Positions 9,730-19,393 of a stretch of DNA of 52,214 nt are shown here, piece after piece; the first letter of the stretch is position 1; each line of letters starts with the position of its first letter. The DNA is taken from positions 1 to 52,214 of the forward strand of contig CAZOJY010000009.1 of the NCBI GenBank assembly GCA_964580235.1. Direction: 5' to 3'. The DNA is from G020348385 sp964580235. GTDB taxonomy: Bacteria; Acidobacteriota; Aminicenantia; Aminicenantales; Aminicenantaceae. The position numbers were made by a program, and so were the translations under genes. The notes under the pieces are model-generated. The model searched no databases. It was not told the DNA's origin and saw nothing but the letters and a program-made list of their open reading frames with translations.

Positions 9730-10929
9730 ATGAAAAAAAGAGGTGTCGTTTTGCAAATCGCGCTCATGGGGGCGCTGTTTTTTCTGCCGCTCTCTCCGGC
9801 CGCGGGGAAAGCTCCTAAGATTTCTAAAGCCGCTTCTTCCGAGCAGGCGGCACTTGCTCATACACCACCGATGGGCTGGAACAGCTGGAACAAATTTGGC
9901 TGTCATATTGATGAACAGTTGATAAAAGAAACTGCGGATGCCATGGTAGAATCCGGAATGAAAGAAGCGGGTTACCTTTATGTGATCATCGATGACTGCT
10001 GGATGGCCGAAACCCGGGATGGGAAGGAGAGGCTGCGGGCCGATTCCAAGAGATTCCCAAGCGGGATAAAAGCACTGGCAGATTATGTCCACAGCAAAGG
10101 CCTTAAATTTGGGATCTATTCGTCGGCCGGGACAAAAACATGCCAGGGGCTTCCTGCAAGCCTTGACCATGAGAAGCAGGATGCGGCGAGCTTCGCCGAG
10201 TGGGGAGTCGATTACTTAAAATACGATAACTGCAACAATCAAGGCAGGGATGCGGTCGAAAGATATGAAGCGATGCGCGATGCCCTGGATGCGGCGGGCC
10301 GTCCCATAGTTTTTGGCATTTGTGAATGGGGCCGCAACAGACCCTGGCTGTGGGCTCCTAAGATCGGAAATCTGTGGCGAACGACTGGGGACATTAGAAA
10401 CAGGTGGGATAGTGTTCTCAATATTCTGGATCAACAGGTCGGGCTTTCTCGATACGCCGGTCCAGGAGCTTGGAATGATCCGGATATGCTCCAGGTTGGA
10501 AACGGCGGAATGACCTCTGTAGAGGACCGCGCTCATTTCAGTCTATGGTGTGTGCTTGCTGCCCCGCTGCTTGCGGGCAATGATCTGCGGCACATGCCCG
10601 ATGTGACGCTGGAGATTCTAACAAACCGGGAAGCCATAGAAATTGATCAGGACCCGGCAGGTATTCAAGGGCACAAGTTTCGGGACGAAGGAGATCAGGA
10701 GGTATGGACCAAGCCTCTTGCCAACGGAGATTATGCTGTTGTGCTTTTGAACCGCGGCTTGAATTCTGCCTTTATGTCAGTCGGGGCCGCAGAGATAGGA
10801 ATGCCGGCGGCCGCAAGGTATGTCGTAAGAGATGTCTGGGCTCATGCAGAGAAGATAACCGGGGGTAGAATTGATGCCCGGATTCCCTCTCATGGTGTGG
10901 CTATGCTCCGCGTCCGCAGCGGTTCTTGA
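9730..10929 (+). CDS. Secreted alpha-galactosidase, glycoside hydrolase family 27
   Basis: 399 residues with a signal peptide (about 1-27, ending SPAAG). The GH27 barrel begins at PPMGWNSWN and contains DDCWM. It carries YLKYDNC, whose Asp166 is the nucleophile by family alignment, and RTTGDI, whose Asp221 matches the acid/base residue of rice and human enzymes. PGAWNDPDML is also conserved. A short C-terminal beta-sandwich ends the protein, and its size is normal for a single-domain bacterial member. It should release terminal alpha-galactose from oligosaccharides or glycans outside the cytoplasm. GGAG at 9719-9722 supports the start. It precedes a secreted GH3 gene on the same strand by about 200 bp. 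Confidence 0.94.
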   Translation: MKKRGVVLQIALMGALFFLPLSPAAGKAPKISKAASSEQAALAHTPPMGWNSWNKFGCHIDEQLIKETADAMVESGMKEAGYLYVIIDDCWMAETRDGKERLRADSKRFPSGIKALADYVHSKGLKFGIYSSAGTKTCQGLPASLDHEKQDAASFAEWGVDYLKYDNCNNQGRDAVERYEAMRDALDAAGRPIVFGICEWGRNRPWLWAPKIGNLWRTTGDIRNRWDSVLNILDQQVGLSRYAGPGAWNDPDMLQVGNGGMTSVEDRAHFSLWCVLAAPLLAGNDLRHMPDVTLEILTNREAIEIDQDPAGIQGHKFRDEGDQEVWTKPLANGDYAVVLLNRGLNSAFMSVGAAEIGMPAAARYVVRDVWAHAEKITGGRIDARIPSHGVAMLRVRSGS

Positions 10930-11132
10930 TCCAAAATGTCATCTGATCCTGTTCCTTCATCTCCTATGCTTCATGTTTGCATTATTACGATGAGCCGGAA
11001 AGTGAAGCAAAGCAGCCGAAATCTCTAAGCCATTAAGTTTAGGGTGGCCTCAGTCCTTATAGAAGATTTTAGGTTATTTGATTTTTAAGTTTGGATTTAA
11101 AGCATATAAAAAATACAAGTAAGGAGAGTGCG

Positions 11133-13655
11133 ATGCGAAAGCGGAAGAATTCCGCAATTGTCTTATTGGCAATAGGACTGGCAGGCCTTGTTTTTGAACC
11201 GTTAGGTATTTCGCAGGAAAAGCAGCTGCCAAAATATTACAAGTACTACGGTTCTAAACAGATCCATGACACGTGGATTGATCTCAATAACAATGGAGCG
11301 ATGGATCCCTACGAGAATACCCATCTGCCGATTGAGCAAAGGGTTGAGGATCTCCTTTCAAGGTTGACCCTTGATGAGAAGGTATCACAGATTGCAATGC
11401 TAAAGAAGCTGAGGGGGACGCAGTCATGTGGGGATGGAGGAGTATCGCCGGCAGTCGGTCGCTTGGGCATACCCGAATTTTCCTGGTATGCCGATGAATC
11501 CCTGCACGGAGTTCAGGCTTTCAGGCCGGCTACCGTCTTTCCCTTCAGCATAGGAATTGCTGCCACATGGAATAAAAAATTAGTTCAAGAGGTATATTCG
11601 GCTGCTGGGGATGAATTTCGGGCTGCTTTTAATGTGGGAGGCCTGAGGGGATCAGGCCTTGTTACCTGGTCTCCTGTCGTTCTCGAAATCCCGCGGAACA
11701 AAAAATATGATAGAGCTCCAGCGACCTACGGCGAAGATCCATATCTGACTTCGCGTCTTGCAGTGGCTACTGTTAGAGGTTTCCAGGGAGAGGATGACAA
11801 TATCCCTTACCGAAAAGCGGTTTGTACAGCAAAGCATTTCGTGTACTGCACGGCTGGCGGTGATGAGATTCCTCTGGGAGCTCCAATCGAAGAGAGGATT
11901 ACCAGGGAAGTTATCTTCCCTTCTTACAAGGCAGCCATAAGAGAAGGAAATGTGGGGGAGATCATGACTGGTGCTCAAGGCTGGGACAATTCGCCCGATC
12001 TGGGCGGGGACCCGATCAATTACAGCACAACAATACTGAAGGAAGTGCTGCGGAAGCAGTGGGATTTTGGGGGGATTATTTGCTCCGACTGTGGAGGTCT
12101 TGGAGAAGCGGGAGTAGGGGAAAACTTAATAGGAACCGCCACTGCACTCAATACTGGTCTCGATTCCAATGCATGCGGAACGGCTTACTCGAACAACCTC
12201 CCCCAGGCGGTAAAGAAGGGGCTGGTTGAGCTTGGTGCGATTGATCAAACTGTCAGGAGAATGCTTAGGGTTAGATTCCAGCTGGGTTTGTTCGATTCAC
12301 CTAAGATGAGCCCTTACAACGATTTCTTCCCATCGGAAGACATCTTAAGCGAGGAAAATATTGAACTTGCCCGCCAAGCTGCCCGGGAGTCCATAGTTCT
12401 TCTAAAAAACGATACTAATCTGCTGCCTCTGGACAGGAAGAGTATCCGTTCGATTGCTGTAATCGGTCCAAATGCAGACAACATTAGAAGTTTGGCTCCC
12501 ATGGACTACAATGGAACTCCCCCATACTGGGTGACCCCTCTTGAGGGGATCAAGAACGCTGTTGGCCCCGGAACGGATGTCAGAACTTCACTCTCGTTTG
12601 ATTTGGACAAGGCCGAGAAGGCTGCTAAAGGAGCAGATATGGCTGTCGTGATTACCGGTCCCGATCCTGCTTTTGAAAGTACCCCTCGGGAAAATCTCAG
12701 TTTGCCGAAAGGATTCCTGCCGTTGTTGAAGGCAGTGGAAAGCACCGGCACCCCGACAGTAGCCGTTCTGGTCAACGGAACTCCCATCTCCAGCGACTGG
12801 ATGAAAGAACACATCCCGGCAATCGTGGAGGCATGGTACGGCGGGATGGAAGGTGGAAACGCCATTGCCGATGTGCTCTTCGGCGACCATAATCCAGGAG
12901 GAAAGCTCCCCTGGACTTATCCCCGGGTAGGTGTCGGCCCGGTCTATTATAATTACAAACCAGGAGAAATCACTTACGATAAGAATACTTACCTGTGGCC
13001 CTTCGGCTACGGGCTGAGCTATACGGGTTTTGAGTACACCAAACTGCAAATCTTTCCCATGTCAACCGATAACGGAAATGTTAGAGTCAGCGTTGATGTA
13101 AAAAACATTGGCAAAAGGAGGGGGGATGCCGTTGTTGAAATGTACTTGAAGGATTTGAAAGCCAGTGTGCCTGTCCCGGTGAAGCAGTTGAAGGGTTTTA
13201 AGCGCATGACGCTGGAGCCGCAAGAATCGGAGACGGCCGAGTTCACACTCAATCCTGATGACATCAGCCTGCTTGACAAGAACATGGAGCCGGTGGTGGA
13301 GGCGGGGATATTTGAGGTCATGATTGGGGAGTCGTCCCAGGACATAGTTCTTAAGAATACCTTTGAGGTGACCACACCAATCAGCGCAAAGTTCAAGTAT
13401 AAAAACCTCCAAGTGTCCAAGAACAAGGTGAAGCCGCTTGAGCCCTTTGAAGTCAGTGCTGCGGTCATCGGCACTGGAGGGATGGAAGAGGGAGAAGTTC
13501 GGCTCTATATTGATGGTATGCCTGTTAAGGCAACGAAAGTTTGCTTGAGTGCAGGAGAAACCAGAGATATAAGTTTGACCTTCAAATTGGACAAAGCCGG
13601 AACCCACACCGTCACTATCGGCGATTTACGTGAGATAAAGATGTCTGTGGAATAA
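11133..13655 (+). CDS. Secreted beta-glycosidase, glycoside hydrolase family 3, with C-terminal CARDB-like domain
   Basis: 840 residues with a signal peptide (about 1-26). The N-terminal barrel contains DESLHGV (Asp121-Glu122), a substrate-pocket motif of beta-glucosidase/beta-xylosidase-type GH3 enzymes. ICSDCGG holds the predicted nucleophile Asp319. The alpha/beta sandwich and a fibronectin-III-like domain (about 640-730) follow, with WPFGYGLSYT at the junction. The last ~85 residues look like a CARDB-type adhesion sandwich, which is an addition to the usual layout. It is not NagZ-like, since the KHFPGHG motif is absent. The start was chosen at 11133 because AAGGAG (11121-11126) sits 6 nt upstream and the signal peptide begins there. 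The true sugar specificity cannot be read from the sequence. Confidence 0.92.
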   Translation: MRKRKNSAIVLLAIGLAGLVFEPLGISQEKQLPKYYKYYGSKQIHDTWIDLNNNGAMDPYENTHLPIEQRVEDLLSRLTLDEKVSQIAMLKKLRGTQSCGDGGVSPAVGRLGIPEFSWYADESLHGVQAFRPATVFPFSIGIAATWNKKLVQEVYSAAGDEFRAAFNVGGLRGSGLVTWSPVVLEIPRNKKYDRAPATYGEDPYLTSRLAVATVRGFQGEDDNIPYRKAVCTAKHFVYCTAGGDEIPLGAPIEERITREVIFPSYKAAIREGNVGEIMTGAQGWDNSPDLGGDPINYSTTILKEVLRKQWDFGGIICSDCGGLGEAGVGENLIGTATALNTGLDSNACGTAYSNNLPQAVKKGLVELGAIDQTVRRMLRVRFQLGLFDSPKMSPYNDFFPSEDILSEENIELARQAARESIVLLKNDTNLLPLDRKSIRSIAVIGPNADNIRSLAPMDYNGTPPYWVTPLEGIKNAVGPGTDVRTSLSFDLDKAEKAAKGADMAVVITGPDPAFESTPRENLSLPKGFLPLLKAVESTGTPTVAVLVNGTPISSDWMKEHIPAIVEAWYGGMEGGNAIADVLFGDHNPGGKLPWTYPRVGVGPVYYNYKPGEITYDKNTYLWPFGYGLSYTGFEYTKLQIFPMSTDNGNVRVSVDVKNIGKRRGDAVVEMYLKDLKASVPVPVKQLKGFKRMTLEPQESETAEFTLNPDDISLLDKNMEPVVEAGIFEVMIGESSQDIVLKNTFEVTTPISAKFKYKNLQVSKNKVKPLEPFEVSAAVIGTGGMEEGEVRLYIDGMPVKATKVCLSAGETRDISLTFKLDKAGTHTVTIGDLREIKMSVE

Positions 13656-13666
13656 GAATTGGGTAC

Positions 13667-15172
13667 CTAATGGGACGTCCCTATAAAATAGGAAATATGG
13701 CCGACGGTTACCACTATTGCACTGCCGATCAATGTGTAAAGCGGCCAGGCGATGGTCAATCCCTTTGCAAGGAAGATCAGGGCGATCAGCCCGGCAAAAA
13801 ATCCGAAAACCGCATCGGTTCGGCGGAGTTTTTTAGTCAGAATCCCTAATAGAAAAACACCGAGCAGTCCCCCATAGGTGTAAGAGGCGATCCCCAATCC
13901 CAACTCCACCACGGCCGGACGCTCTCCGGATGATTGAAGCTGCAGGAAGGCAAACACGAATGCCGAACCGGTGATGATGATTCCCCAGCCGATGGTGATC
14001 ATCCGGGAAACCCGGAGGTCTTTTTCTGGCGTACTGTTTTTACCCCAATAAGGCTTATAGATGTCCAAAGTTGTGGAGGAGGCCAGGGAATTGATCGAAG
14101 AAGAAAGGGTGCTCATGGCCGCAGCCAGAATGGCGGCTATGATCAGACCAGATAATCCGGTCGGGAATTCCTCCACGATAAATTTTGCGAAGATCTCGTC
14201 TGTTGTGGCCAATCCCATCTGTCCGGGAGTTTGTCCGCTGTAAAATCCGAAAAGGAGAAGGCCGATGAAGAGGAAAAGGGCAAATTGAAAAAAGACCACA
14301 ATCCCGCTTCCGATCAGGGCTTTTTGGCTTGATCTGAGGCTGCGGGTGGCCAGCAGCCTCTGGACGATCAGCTGATCCGTCCCATGGGAAGCGATGGAAA
14401 ACACGCCGCCGCCAAAAAGAGCCACAAAAAAGGTGTATGGCTGTGCGATAAACTCTCTGAAATGCACGCCAAATCCCAGGTCCAGGAGTTTAAATTTGTC
14501 AGCCCCTTGGGCGATATGAACGGCACCACCCCAGCCCTCGGGCAGGCGCGAGAGAATAATCCCTACGGCAAAAAAAGCTCCGCCGATGTAAATGCCCATC
14601 TGGATGACATCCATCCACACCACGGCCTTGATTCCGCCCAGGAAGGTGTAGATGAGAGTCACGGCTGAGATGATGAAGATGGAAATAAGATAAATATTGA
14701 GATCCGACGTTTCGATTCCGGCGAGCCGGAGGATAATGGCAATAGGTATGGCAGAGGCAAAAAGACGGACTCCGTCGGCCAGGAGTCTTGTTACCATGAA
14801 GGTCGTGCTGGTGATGTTGCGCATGCTGCGGCCGAATCGGTTCCCGAGGAACTGGTAGGCTGTGGACAATTTGCCCTCGAAATATTTAGGCAGGAAAATA
14901 AAACTGACGGCCGTTCTTCCGAGAATATAGCCGAAAGTGATCTGGAGAAAGGTCAGATTTCCTCCATAAGCCACGGCCGGGATCGAGATAAAGGTCAGCG
15001 TGCTTGTTTCGGTGGCTACCACCGAAAACAGCACCGCCCACCAGGGGATTTTGCGGCCGCCAAGGAAATAGCCTTCTGTGGAACGCTGGCGGGCGGAAAG
15101 CATGATGCCGAACACCGCGACACCGGCCAGGTACAGGAGGACGACCAGGTAATCTATCGCCTGAAATCCCAT
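13667..15172 (-). CDS. Sodium:solute symporter (SSS family)
   Basis: 501 residues, almost all hydrophobic, with about 13 membrane segments. The first helix (IDYLVVLLYLAGVAVFGI) and the following GRKIPWWAVLFSVVATETSTLTFISIP region match the sodium/solute symporter family of SGLT and related carriers. The substrate is not determined by the sequence; sugars, amino sugars or organic acids are all possible. It is the last gene of a minus-strand unit, 9 bp after the GCKR/MurQ-like SIS gene, which suggests uptake of an amino sugar or similar compound handled by that protein. It ends 11 bp from the convergent GH3 gene, with no room for a separate terminator. Confidence 0.93.
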   Translation of the reverse strand: MGFQAIDYLVVLLYLAGVAVFGIMLSARQRSTEGYFLGGRKIPWWAVLFSVVATETSTLTFISIPAVAYGGNLTFLQITFGYILGRTAVSFIFLPKYFEGKLSTAYQFLGNRFGRSMRNITSTTFMVTRLLADGVRLFASAIPIAIILRLAGIETSDLNIYLISIFIISAVTLIYTFLGGIKAVVWMDVIQMGIYIGGAFFAVGIILSRLPEGWGGAVHIAQGADKFKLLDLGFGVHFREFIAQPYTFFVALFGGGVFSIASHGTDQLIVQRLLATRSLRSSQKALIGSGIVVFFQFALFLFIGLLLFGFYSGQTPGQMGLATTDEIFAKFIVEEFPTGLSGLIIAAILAAAMSTLSSSINSLASSTTLDIYKPYWGKNSTPEKDLRVSRMITIGWGIIITGSAFVFAFLQLQSSGERPAVVELGLGIASYTYGGLLGVFLLGILTKKLRRTDAVFGFFAGLIALIFLAKGLTIAWPLYTLIGSAIVVTVGHISYFIGTSH

Positions 15173-15181
15173 TTTTTTGTT

Positions 15182-17251
15182 TTATCCTTTTTTATGATGC
15201 CGGAGAGCCGGATTATGCTTTTCCAGGTACTCTTCGAGGCCGGTGGTGTCGGCCATGGAAAGGGTTTCTTCCCAGCCGAGAGGCTTTTGTGTCTGCAGCG
15301 CTTCCAGGATCCGGAGGATGGAGAGTTCCACCTCGCTCTTCTGTCCTGCCTGTTTGGCCGTAAAATCCATGGCATCATAAAGTACGGCATTGGCCTGTTC
15401 ATAGCTGAGAGGATCGGCCCTGCCCCATTTCCGGACCCATTCATCCCGGCAGATGGTGTCGTTCACGTGGCTCATGATCAGGTGGGTCGCCCGGCCGATG
15501 AGCTTGAGGTTGCTGGGATTAACGTTGGTCATTGTGTTTCCTACCACTCTCCCCATTCGGGCCATCACGGCGGTCGAATGAGTATTGAGGAGCATTTTGA
15601 GAAGGGTCTGTCTATTGACATTCAGGGGGTCCCCGGATTTCCGCATGGCCACGGGGATGAGAGCATCTCCTTTTTTATCCAGCGGCAGATGGTCGACGAT
15701 CTCTCGGAATTCTTTGGGATCCTTCTCCCCGATGAGAATCAAGGCCATACGGGCGCTTTTTTCTTTAAACAGGGAAACGAATCGGAAAAAACTGGAATCA
15801 GCCCTGGTCAGTTCGTCGATTTCCTCATCCATACAGACCAAAACGCCCAGGTCCCCCATTCGAGGCCCCTTGAAATGGATATTGTTGTCAGAAAAAGATA
15901 AGTCATAGAGTTTTTTTTGATTGTTTCCCGAGTGTGAAAGACTTTTTAAGGCTGCCGCTTGGAGATAATCGTCGTCGACCAAATTCATGAAATGAGGTTT
16001 GTAAAAGGCCTCTTCCAGTCCGCGAAAATCTCTTCCCAAAAAATTCTGCCAGGCTTCCTCCTGATCCCTGCTGTCCGTCCAGACCTGGAACCAGCATCTC
16101 CTCTGCTTTTCCTGAATTGTATCCAACGGATACAGATGGAAGGTCGGGCTTCGTTCAGTACAATCGATGAATACAGTGATCAATGTTTTTTTGGCAAAAT
16201 AGATGGCGTATTTTCTGCTGCGATAGGTTTCTGACTCCAATCGTGTGAAATCACTCATATTCCCGATGGAAGATCTTAAATTCTCCAAAATATCGCCGAA
16301 CGCCCGCATCCGGTTCCGGACATGAAAGTTTATGGGAAAACCGACATCTTGTAATTCTTCCTCAGATAAAAGTTCCTTCAACACGCCATGAATTCCCGCC
16401 TCCAGGATGATGCCCATCAGGAAGGTCTCAGACGTTGCAGCCTGCATTCGCGTGGAGCCGGTGATAGCCTGCGGCCCGGTTGTCAGATTGATTGTTGTGA
16501 TGGCCGGGTTATCGATCACCCCCCGGCTTCTTGTGAACGGCCGGATCACATCATCAGGATTGTTGTAAATGAAATACAGGTGATTTTGTGCCTCTGCGGT
16601 TCGGTCCTCTGTCGGTGGGCCGTACTGATCGAGCGCCGCCAAGACCGCGCCGATCACAGACGATGTTTCGCCTCCCTCCGTGATACAAAACACGACATCG
16701 CCTTTCTGCACTCCCCGGTCCTGGAGCTGCAGTCTTCCAACGATCTGCAGGTCTTCGAAGCCTTCCAGAGCGCTGATCAGAGCCCGGTCTCCGCCTGTCA
16801 TTTCCCCGATGAGGAGGTTTTCTATATCATGAGGGACAGCCGTTTTTATTTTCTGCCACAGTCTGCTTTTTTTGATCCTTCTCCAAAAGGGCCGCCAGAT
16901 TGCGCCTTCCGTCTGTTTGGCCAGCCGGCCTGTGGATCCGCAGCCGTACAGGAAAATTTTTTTCCTTTTTTTGATGGCCTGACTCACGGCGTGTGCTGCC
17001 CTATCGATGGGCGCCGGATCGTCTGCCAGGAGATGAAATTTTTGAGCAATATCCTCATCGACGGATAAGATTTGCCTGAGCCCTTCCTCCACATCGTCTT
17101 TTAAGACATAACTCAAGTTCCATGTTTGCGGGTGCCTCTGTTCTGTCAGAAGAGTGTGAAGCTGGAATTGTTTTTTGTTGTGGACATAATCCGTGGATTG
17201 AGGGGAAGGTATGATGTTCAGAAGGGTAAGAATATCCTTTCGCTTCGTCAT
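15182..17251 (-). CDS. Double-SIS protein related to MurQ etherase and glucokinase regulatory protein
   Basis: 689 residues with two sugar-isomerase (SIS) halves. The first contains GCGSTGRL (103-110), MTGGDRALISALEGFED and TEGGETSSVIG, then GPQAITGSTRMQA. These correspond in order to the MurNAc-6-phosphate etherase signatures. The second half contains NTHSTAVMARMGRVVGN followed by TNVNPSNLKLIGRA, again MurQ-like. A two-SIS protein of this length is the layout of GCKR rather than of the ~300-residue MurQ. It may therefore be a phosphosugar etherase or isomerase, or a regulator that binds sugar phosphates. It lies between an AlkD-like gene (71 bp away) and an SSS symporter (9 bp), so a role in metabolising an imported amino sugar is plausible. 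Confidence 0.8.
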   Translation of the reverse strand: MTKRKDILTLLNIIPSPQSTDYVHNKKQFQLHTLLTEQRHPQTWNLSYVLKDDVEEGLRQILSVDEDIAQKFHLLADDPAPIDRAAHAVSQAIKKRKKIFLYGCGSTGRLAKQTEGAIWRPFWRRIKKSRLWQKIKTAVPHDIENLLIGEMTGGDRALISALEGFEDLQIVGRLQLQDRGVQKGDVVFCITEGGETSSVIGAVLAALDQYGPPTEDRTAEAQNHLYFIYNNPDDVIRPFTRSRGVIDNPAITTINLTTGPQAITGSTRMQAATSETFLMGIILEAGIHGVLKELLSEEELQDVGFPINFHVRNRMRAFGDILENLRSSIGNMSDFTRLESETYRSRKYAIYFAKKTLITVFIDCTERSPTFHLYPLDTIQEKQRRCWFQVWTDSRDQEEAWQNFLGRDFRGLEEAFYKPHFMNLVDDDYLQAAALKSLSHSGNNQKKLYDLSFSDNNIHFKGPRMGDLGVLVCMDEEIDELTRADSSFFRFVSLFKEKSARMALILIGEKDPKEFREIVDHLPLDKKGDALIPVAMRKSGDPLNVNRQTLLKMLLNTHSTAVMARMGRVVGNTMTNVNPSNLKLIGRATHLIMSHVNDTICRDEWVRKWGRADPLSYEQANAVLYDAMDFTAKQAGQKSEVELSILRILEALQTQKPLGWEETLSMADTTGLEEYLEKHNPALRHHKKG

Positions 17252-17322
17252 CTTAAAAAGAGCGCTCCTCTAGCGGCCACCCGATGGCTTCCTCATGCGG
17301 CAAACGCCGATCAGGCTGCGCC

Positions 17323-18030
17323 TTATGAGCTGCCGCCTGAGGTTCCGAACTTTTTTCTGAGTCTTTGCTGGACGGCTTCGCTTCCCAGTCCCCGGATGGC
17401 GCCGGCGGCTATCCAGCGGGCGGCCTTGGAATCTATCTGCTGGATCTTTTGAGCAAGCGATATGGCAGTTTTATTCAGATTGGGATTGCGTTTGCCGATG
17501 TTCCTCAGCGCCCAGTTGACTGCTTTTTTCACGAAGTTGCGCTCATCTGTGGCGCCGTGTTTTATCACCGCGAACAGGGCTATGAATTTTTCGTCCTCTG
17601 CCCCCTTATCATGCCAGGCCAAACACGCAATCAACACAAAGGCTGTTCTCTTGACGAATTCCTCCTCTCTTTGGGCCCAGTCATGAATTTTTTTAACGGC
17701 CAATGGCGACTTCTCGAACAAGTTCATGCACACCTGATCACACACATCCCAGGAGTCGAAATCCTTGACCCAGTCTTCCATCTCCTGTTCCGTCAGCTTT
17801 TCGGGCTCTCCGATCATGCCCGCCACGATTCTGGCGTCGGGAATCCCGGTTTTCCACAAATCGAGCGCGAGCGTATGGTCCTTCCCGATCTCTTTGGCCA
17901 GTTTCCGCATATCCGGAACGGACACTCCCAGCCTTCCCTTCCCGACGATCGCGAAGCGGGCCATTCCTTCCAGCTGGTCCGGTCTGGCTCTGGCTTTTAA
18001 TTTTTTTAACACTTCTTCAACAGAGGCCAT
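17323..18030 (-). CDS. AlkD-like DNA alkylation repair protein (HEAT-like repeats)
   Basis: 235 residues of helical HEAT-like repeats. The motif DSWDVCDQVC and the following FVKRTAFVLIACLAWHDK region match the DNA-alkylation-repair family of AlkD. The Trp and Asp of AlkD that contact the alkylated base have plausible counterparts, but I cannot align them with certainty. Known members excise N3- and N7-alkylpurines without base flipping. It begins 13 bp after the DUF1015 gene and precedes the SIS-domain gene, so it appears to be carried in an operon otherwise devoted to metabolism. The length is typical for the family. Confidence 0.85.
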   Translation of the reverse strand: MASVEEVLKKLKARARPDQLEGMARFAIVGKGRLGVSVPDMRKLAKEIGKDHTLALDLWKTGIPDARIVAGMIGEPEKLTEQEMEDWVKDFDSWDVCDQVCMNLFEKSPLAVKKIHDWAQREEEFVKRTAFVLIACLAWHDKGAEDEKFIALFAVIKHGATDERNFVKKAVNWALRNIGKRNPNLNKTAISLAQKIQQIDSKAARWIAAGAIRGLGSEAVQQRLRKKFGTSGGSS

Positions 18031-18043
18031 TTGTCATTTCTCC

Positions 18044-19384
18044 CTAAGACAATTCTCGCGCCTCCATGTAGAACCGTTTTTCCCAGGCCTCGCCCATCGA
18101 GAATGTTTTCCGCGGCGTGGCCCCATCCAGGATAACGGTTTTGAAGAGGTCGCGTTTGTTCATGGCCGGAAGATAAAATCCCATGCTGCCCGCTTTTTTC
18201 CCCAGTTGGAAGATGGTTTCGGTGCCATGGATGTAATCGATTTCTTTGGCTCCTCCCTCTTTTAAAAAAACATCCAGGAAGTTCTGGAGGGTGCCCACCG
18301 GAAGATTGGAATCAGGGGCTGAGATCTCCATCATACCGAATTCCTCAGGAGCGATGATTCCAATTTTGTGCGGGCTGCCGTTTTGAGCATCGACTGCCGC
18401 CATCATCTCATCGGCGCTCGGTGACGCAACGAAGCGGCTTTGTCCCGGGTAGAAAGCTTCCATTTCACCCTTCACATCTCTTCCGGTTGCCAGTTTGAAT
18501 ATAGCCCTGTGGATGGGCTCGAAATTGAGGGCCTCATCGTGCAGGTTGACCAATTCCACGAGAGCATGCCGCAGCGGCGAGTCCATAACGGCTTCTTTGC
18601 TTGGTGCGTTTTCCCTCGTTTTTTCCCAGATGCTTTTGGCCGTGGCCAGGGAATGGTTCCCGTCTCCCATGGCGAATAAAAGAACCGGCGTTTGCGGGCT
18701 CAGGTCATATTTTTTTTCAAAAGTCTCTGGGGCCGCCAGTGCCTGGAGGCTTTCGATGATCCCGTCTTCGACTGCGGCATCATTCACCCGGAACCCGGCA
18801 AGGTGTCCGGAGTTCATCATCAGTTCGAAATCATAAAGTTTTTCCAGCCGCTCCTTGTTCTGCGTCAGCGGACCGATGACCGTGTTGCCCGGATCATCGA
18901 TCAAGACCATGATATGCGGAACCTCCAGCGGCGCACCCTCTCGTATTTTGACCCGGGGGGGGATCCGCTCGAGGATCGTTCCTTCCGTGGCCCGGACAAG
19001 ACTGGAAGATCCTTTGTGGAAGTCATACTGTTCCAGATCGATACACACCATAATGCCCTTGCGGATTTTTTGGCCGGTTTGACGTTCCACATACACAAAC
19101 CCGCGTTTCTGTTCGAACAGGCCTTGATCCAGGTATCGGAGCATGTGCTTGCGGATGCTGGCGATTCTGGCTTCCGGTTTCTGTTCCCCCAGAAAGACCT
19201 CCGGATAGATGAGATTCAATGTGGATGGGGCCTCACCGACAAAGTTCCTGACGTTCTGCCAGTAATCGGGCTCTGAAGTGTACTGATCGCAGGCGATAAC
19301 AGCCCACTTGCTGAAGTCTGTGCCGGCTTTGGGCATCAAGATTTCCGGAATTCCGATGGCGATGGATTCATATGTTTTCATCAT
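18044..19384 (-). CDS. DUF1015 family protein
   Basis: 446 residues matching the DUF1015 family. It has the opening ACDQYTSEPDYW, a central ALLFAMGDGNHSLATAKSIWE-type segment with the conserved Gly-Asp-Gly-Asn-His core, and a C-terminal YIHG...IFQLGKKAGSMGFYLPA region. The family has no established biochemical function. No signal peptide is seen, so it is cytoplasmic. Two adjacent ATGs begin it, and either could be used. It heads the minus-strand unit DUF1015 - AlkD-like - SIS - SSS, and a REPIN/MITE-like palindrome lies immediately upstream. Confidence 0.88.
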   Translation of the reverse strand: MMKTYESIAIGIPEILMPKAGTDFSKWAVIACDQYTSEPDYWQNVRNFVGEAPSTLNLIYPEVFLGEQKPEARIASIRKHMLRYLDQGLFEQKRGFVYVERQTGQKIRKGIMVCIDLEQYDFHKGSSSLVRATEGTILERIPPRVKIREGAPLEVPHIMVLIDDPGNTVIGPLTQNKERLEKLYDFELMMNSGHLAGFRVNDAAVEDGIIESLQALAAPETFEKKYDLSPQTPVLLFAMGDGNHSLATAKSIWEKTRENAPSKEAVMDSPLRHALVELVNLHDEALNFEPIHRAIFKLATGRDVKGEMEAFYPGQSRFVASPSADEMMAAVDAQNGSPHKIGIIAPEEFGMMEISAPDSNLPVGTLQNFLDVFLKEGGAKEIDYIHGTETIFQLGKKAGSMGFYLPAMNKRDLFKTVILDGATPRKTFSMGEAWEKRFYMEARELS

Positions 19385-19393
19385 TATTCCTTT

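Noticed and set aside
11133..13655. GH3 enzyme as a NagZ-type beta-N-acetylglucosaminidase
   Set aside because: The KHFPGHG motif is missing and the protein has DESLHG and the multi-domain layout of beta-glucosidase/xylosidase-type enzymes.
13667..13690. GGGACGTCCC palindrome at the end of the SSS gene, resembling a REP core
   Set aside because: It lies within the last codons of the symporter (...IGTSH stop), is only 10 bp, and lacks the flanks of the two REPIN-like elements.
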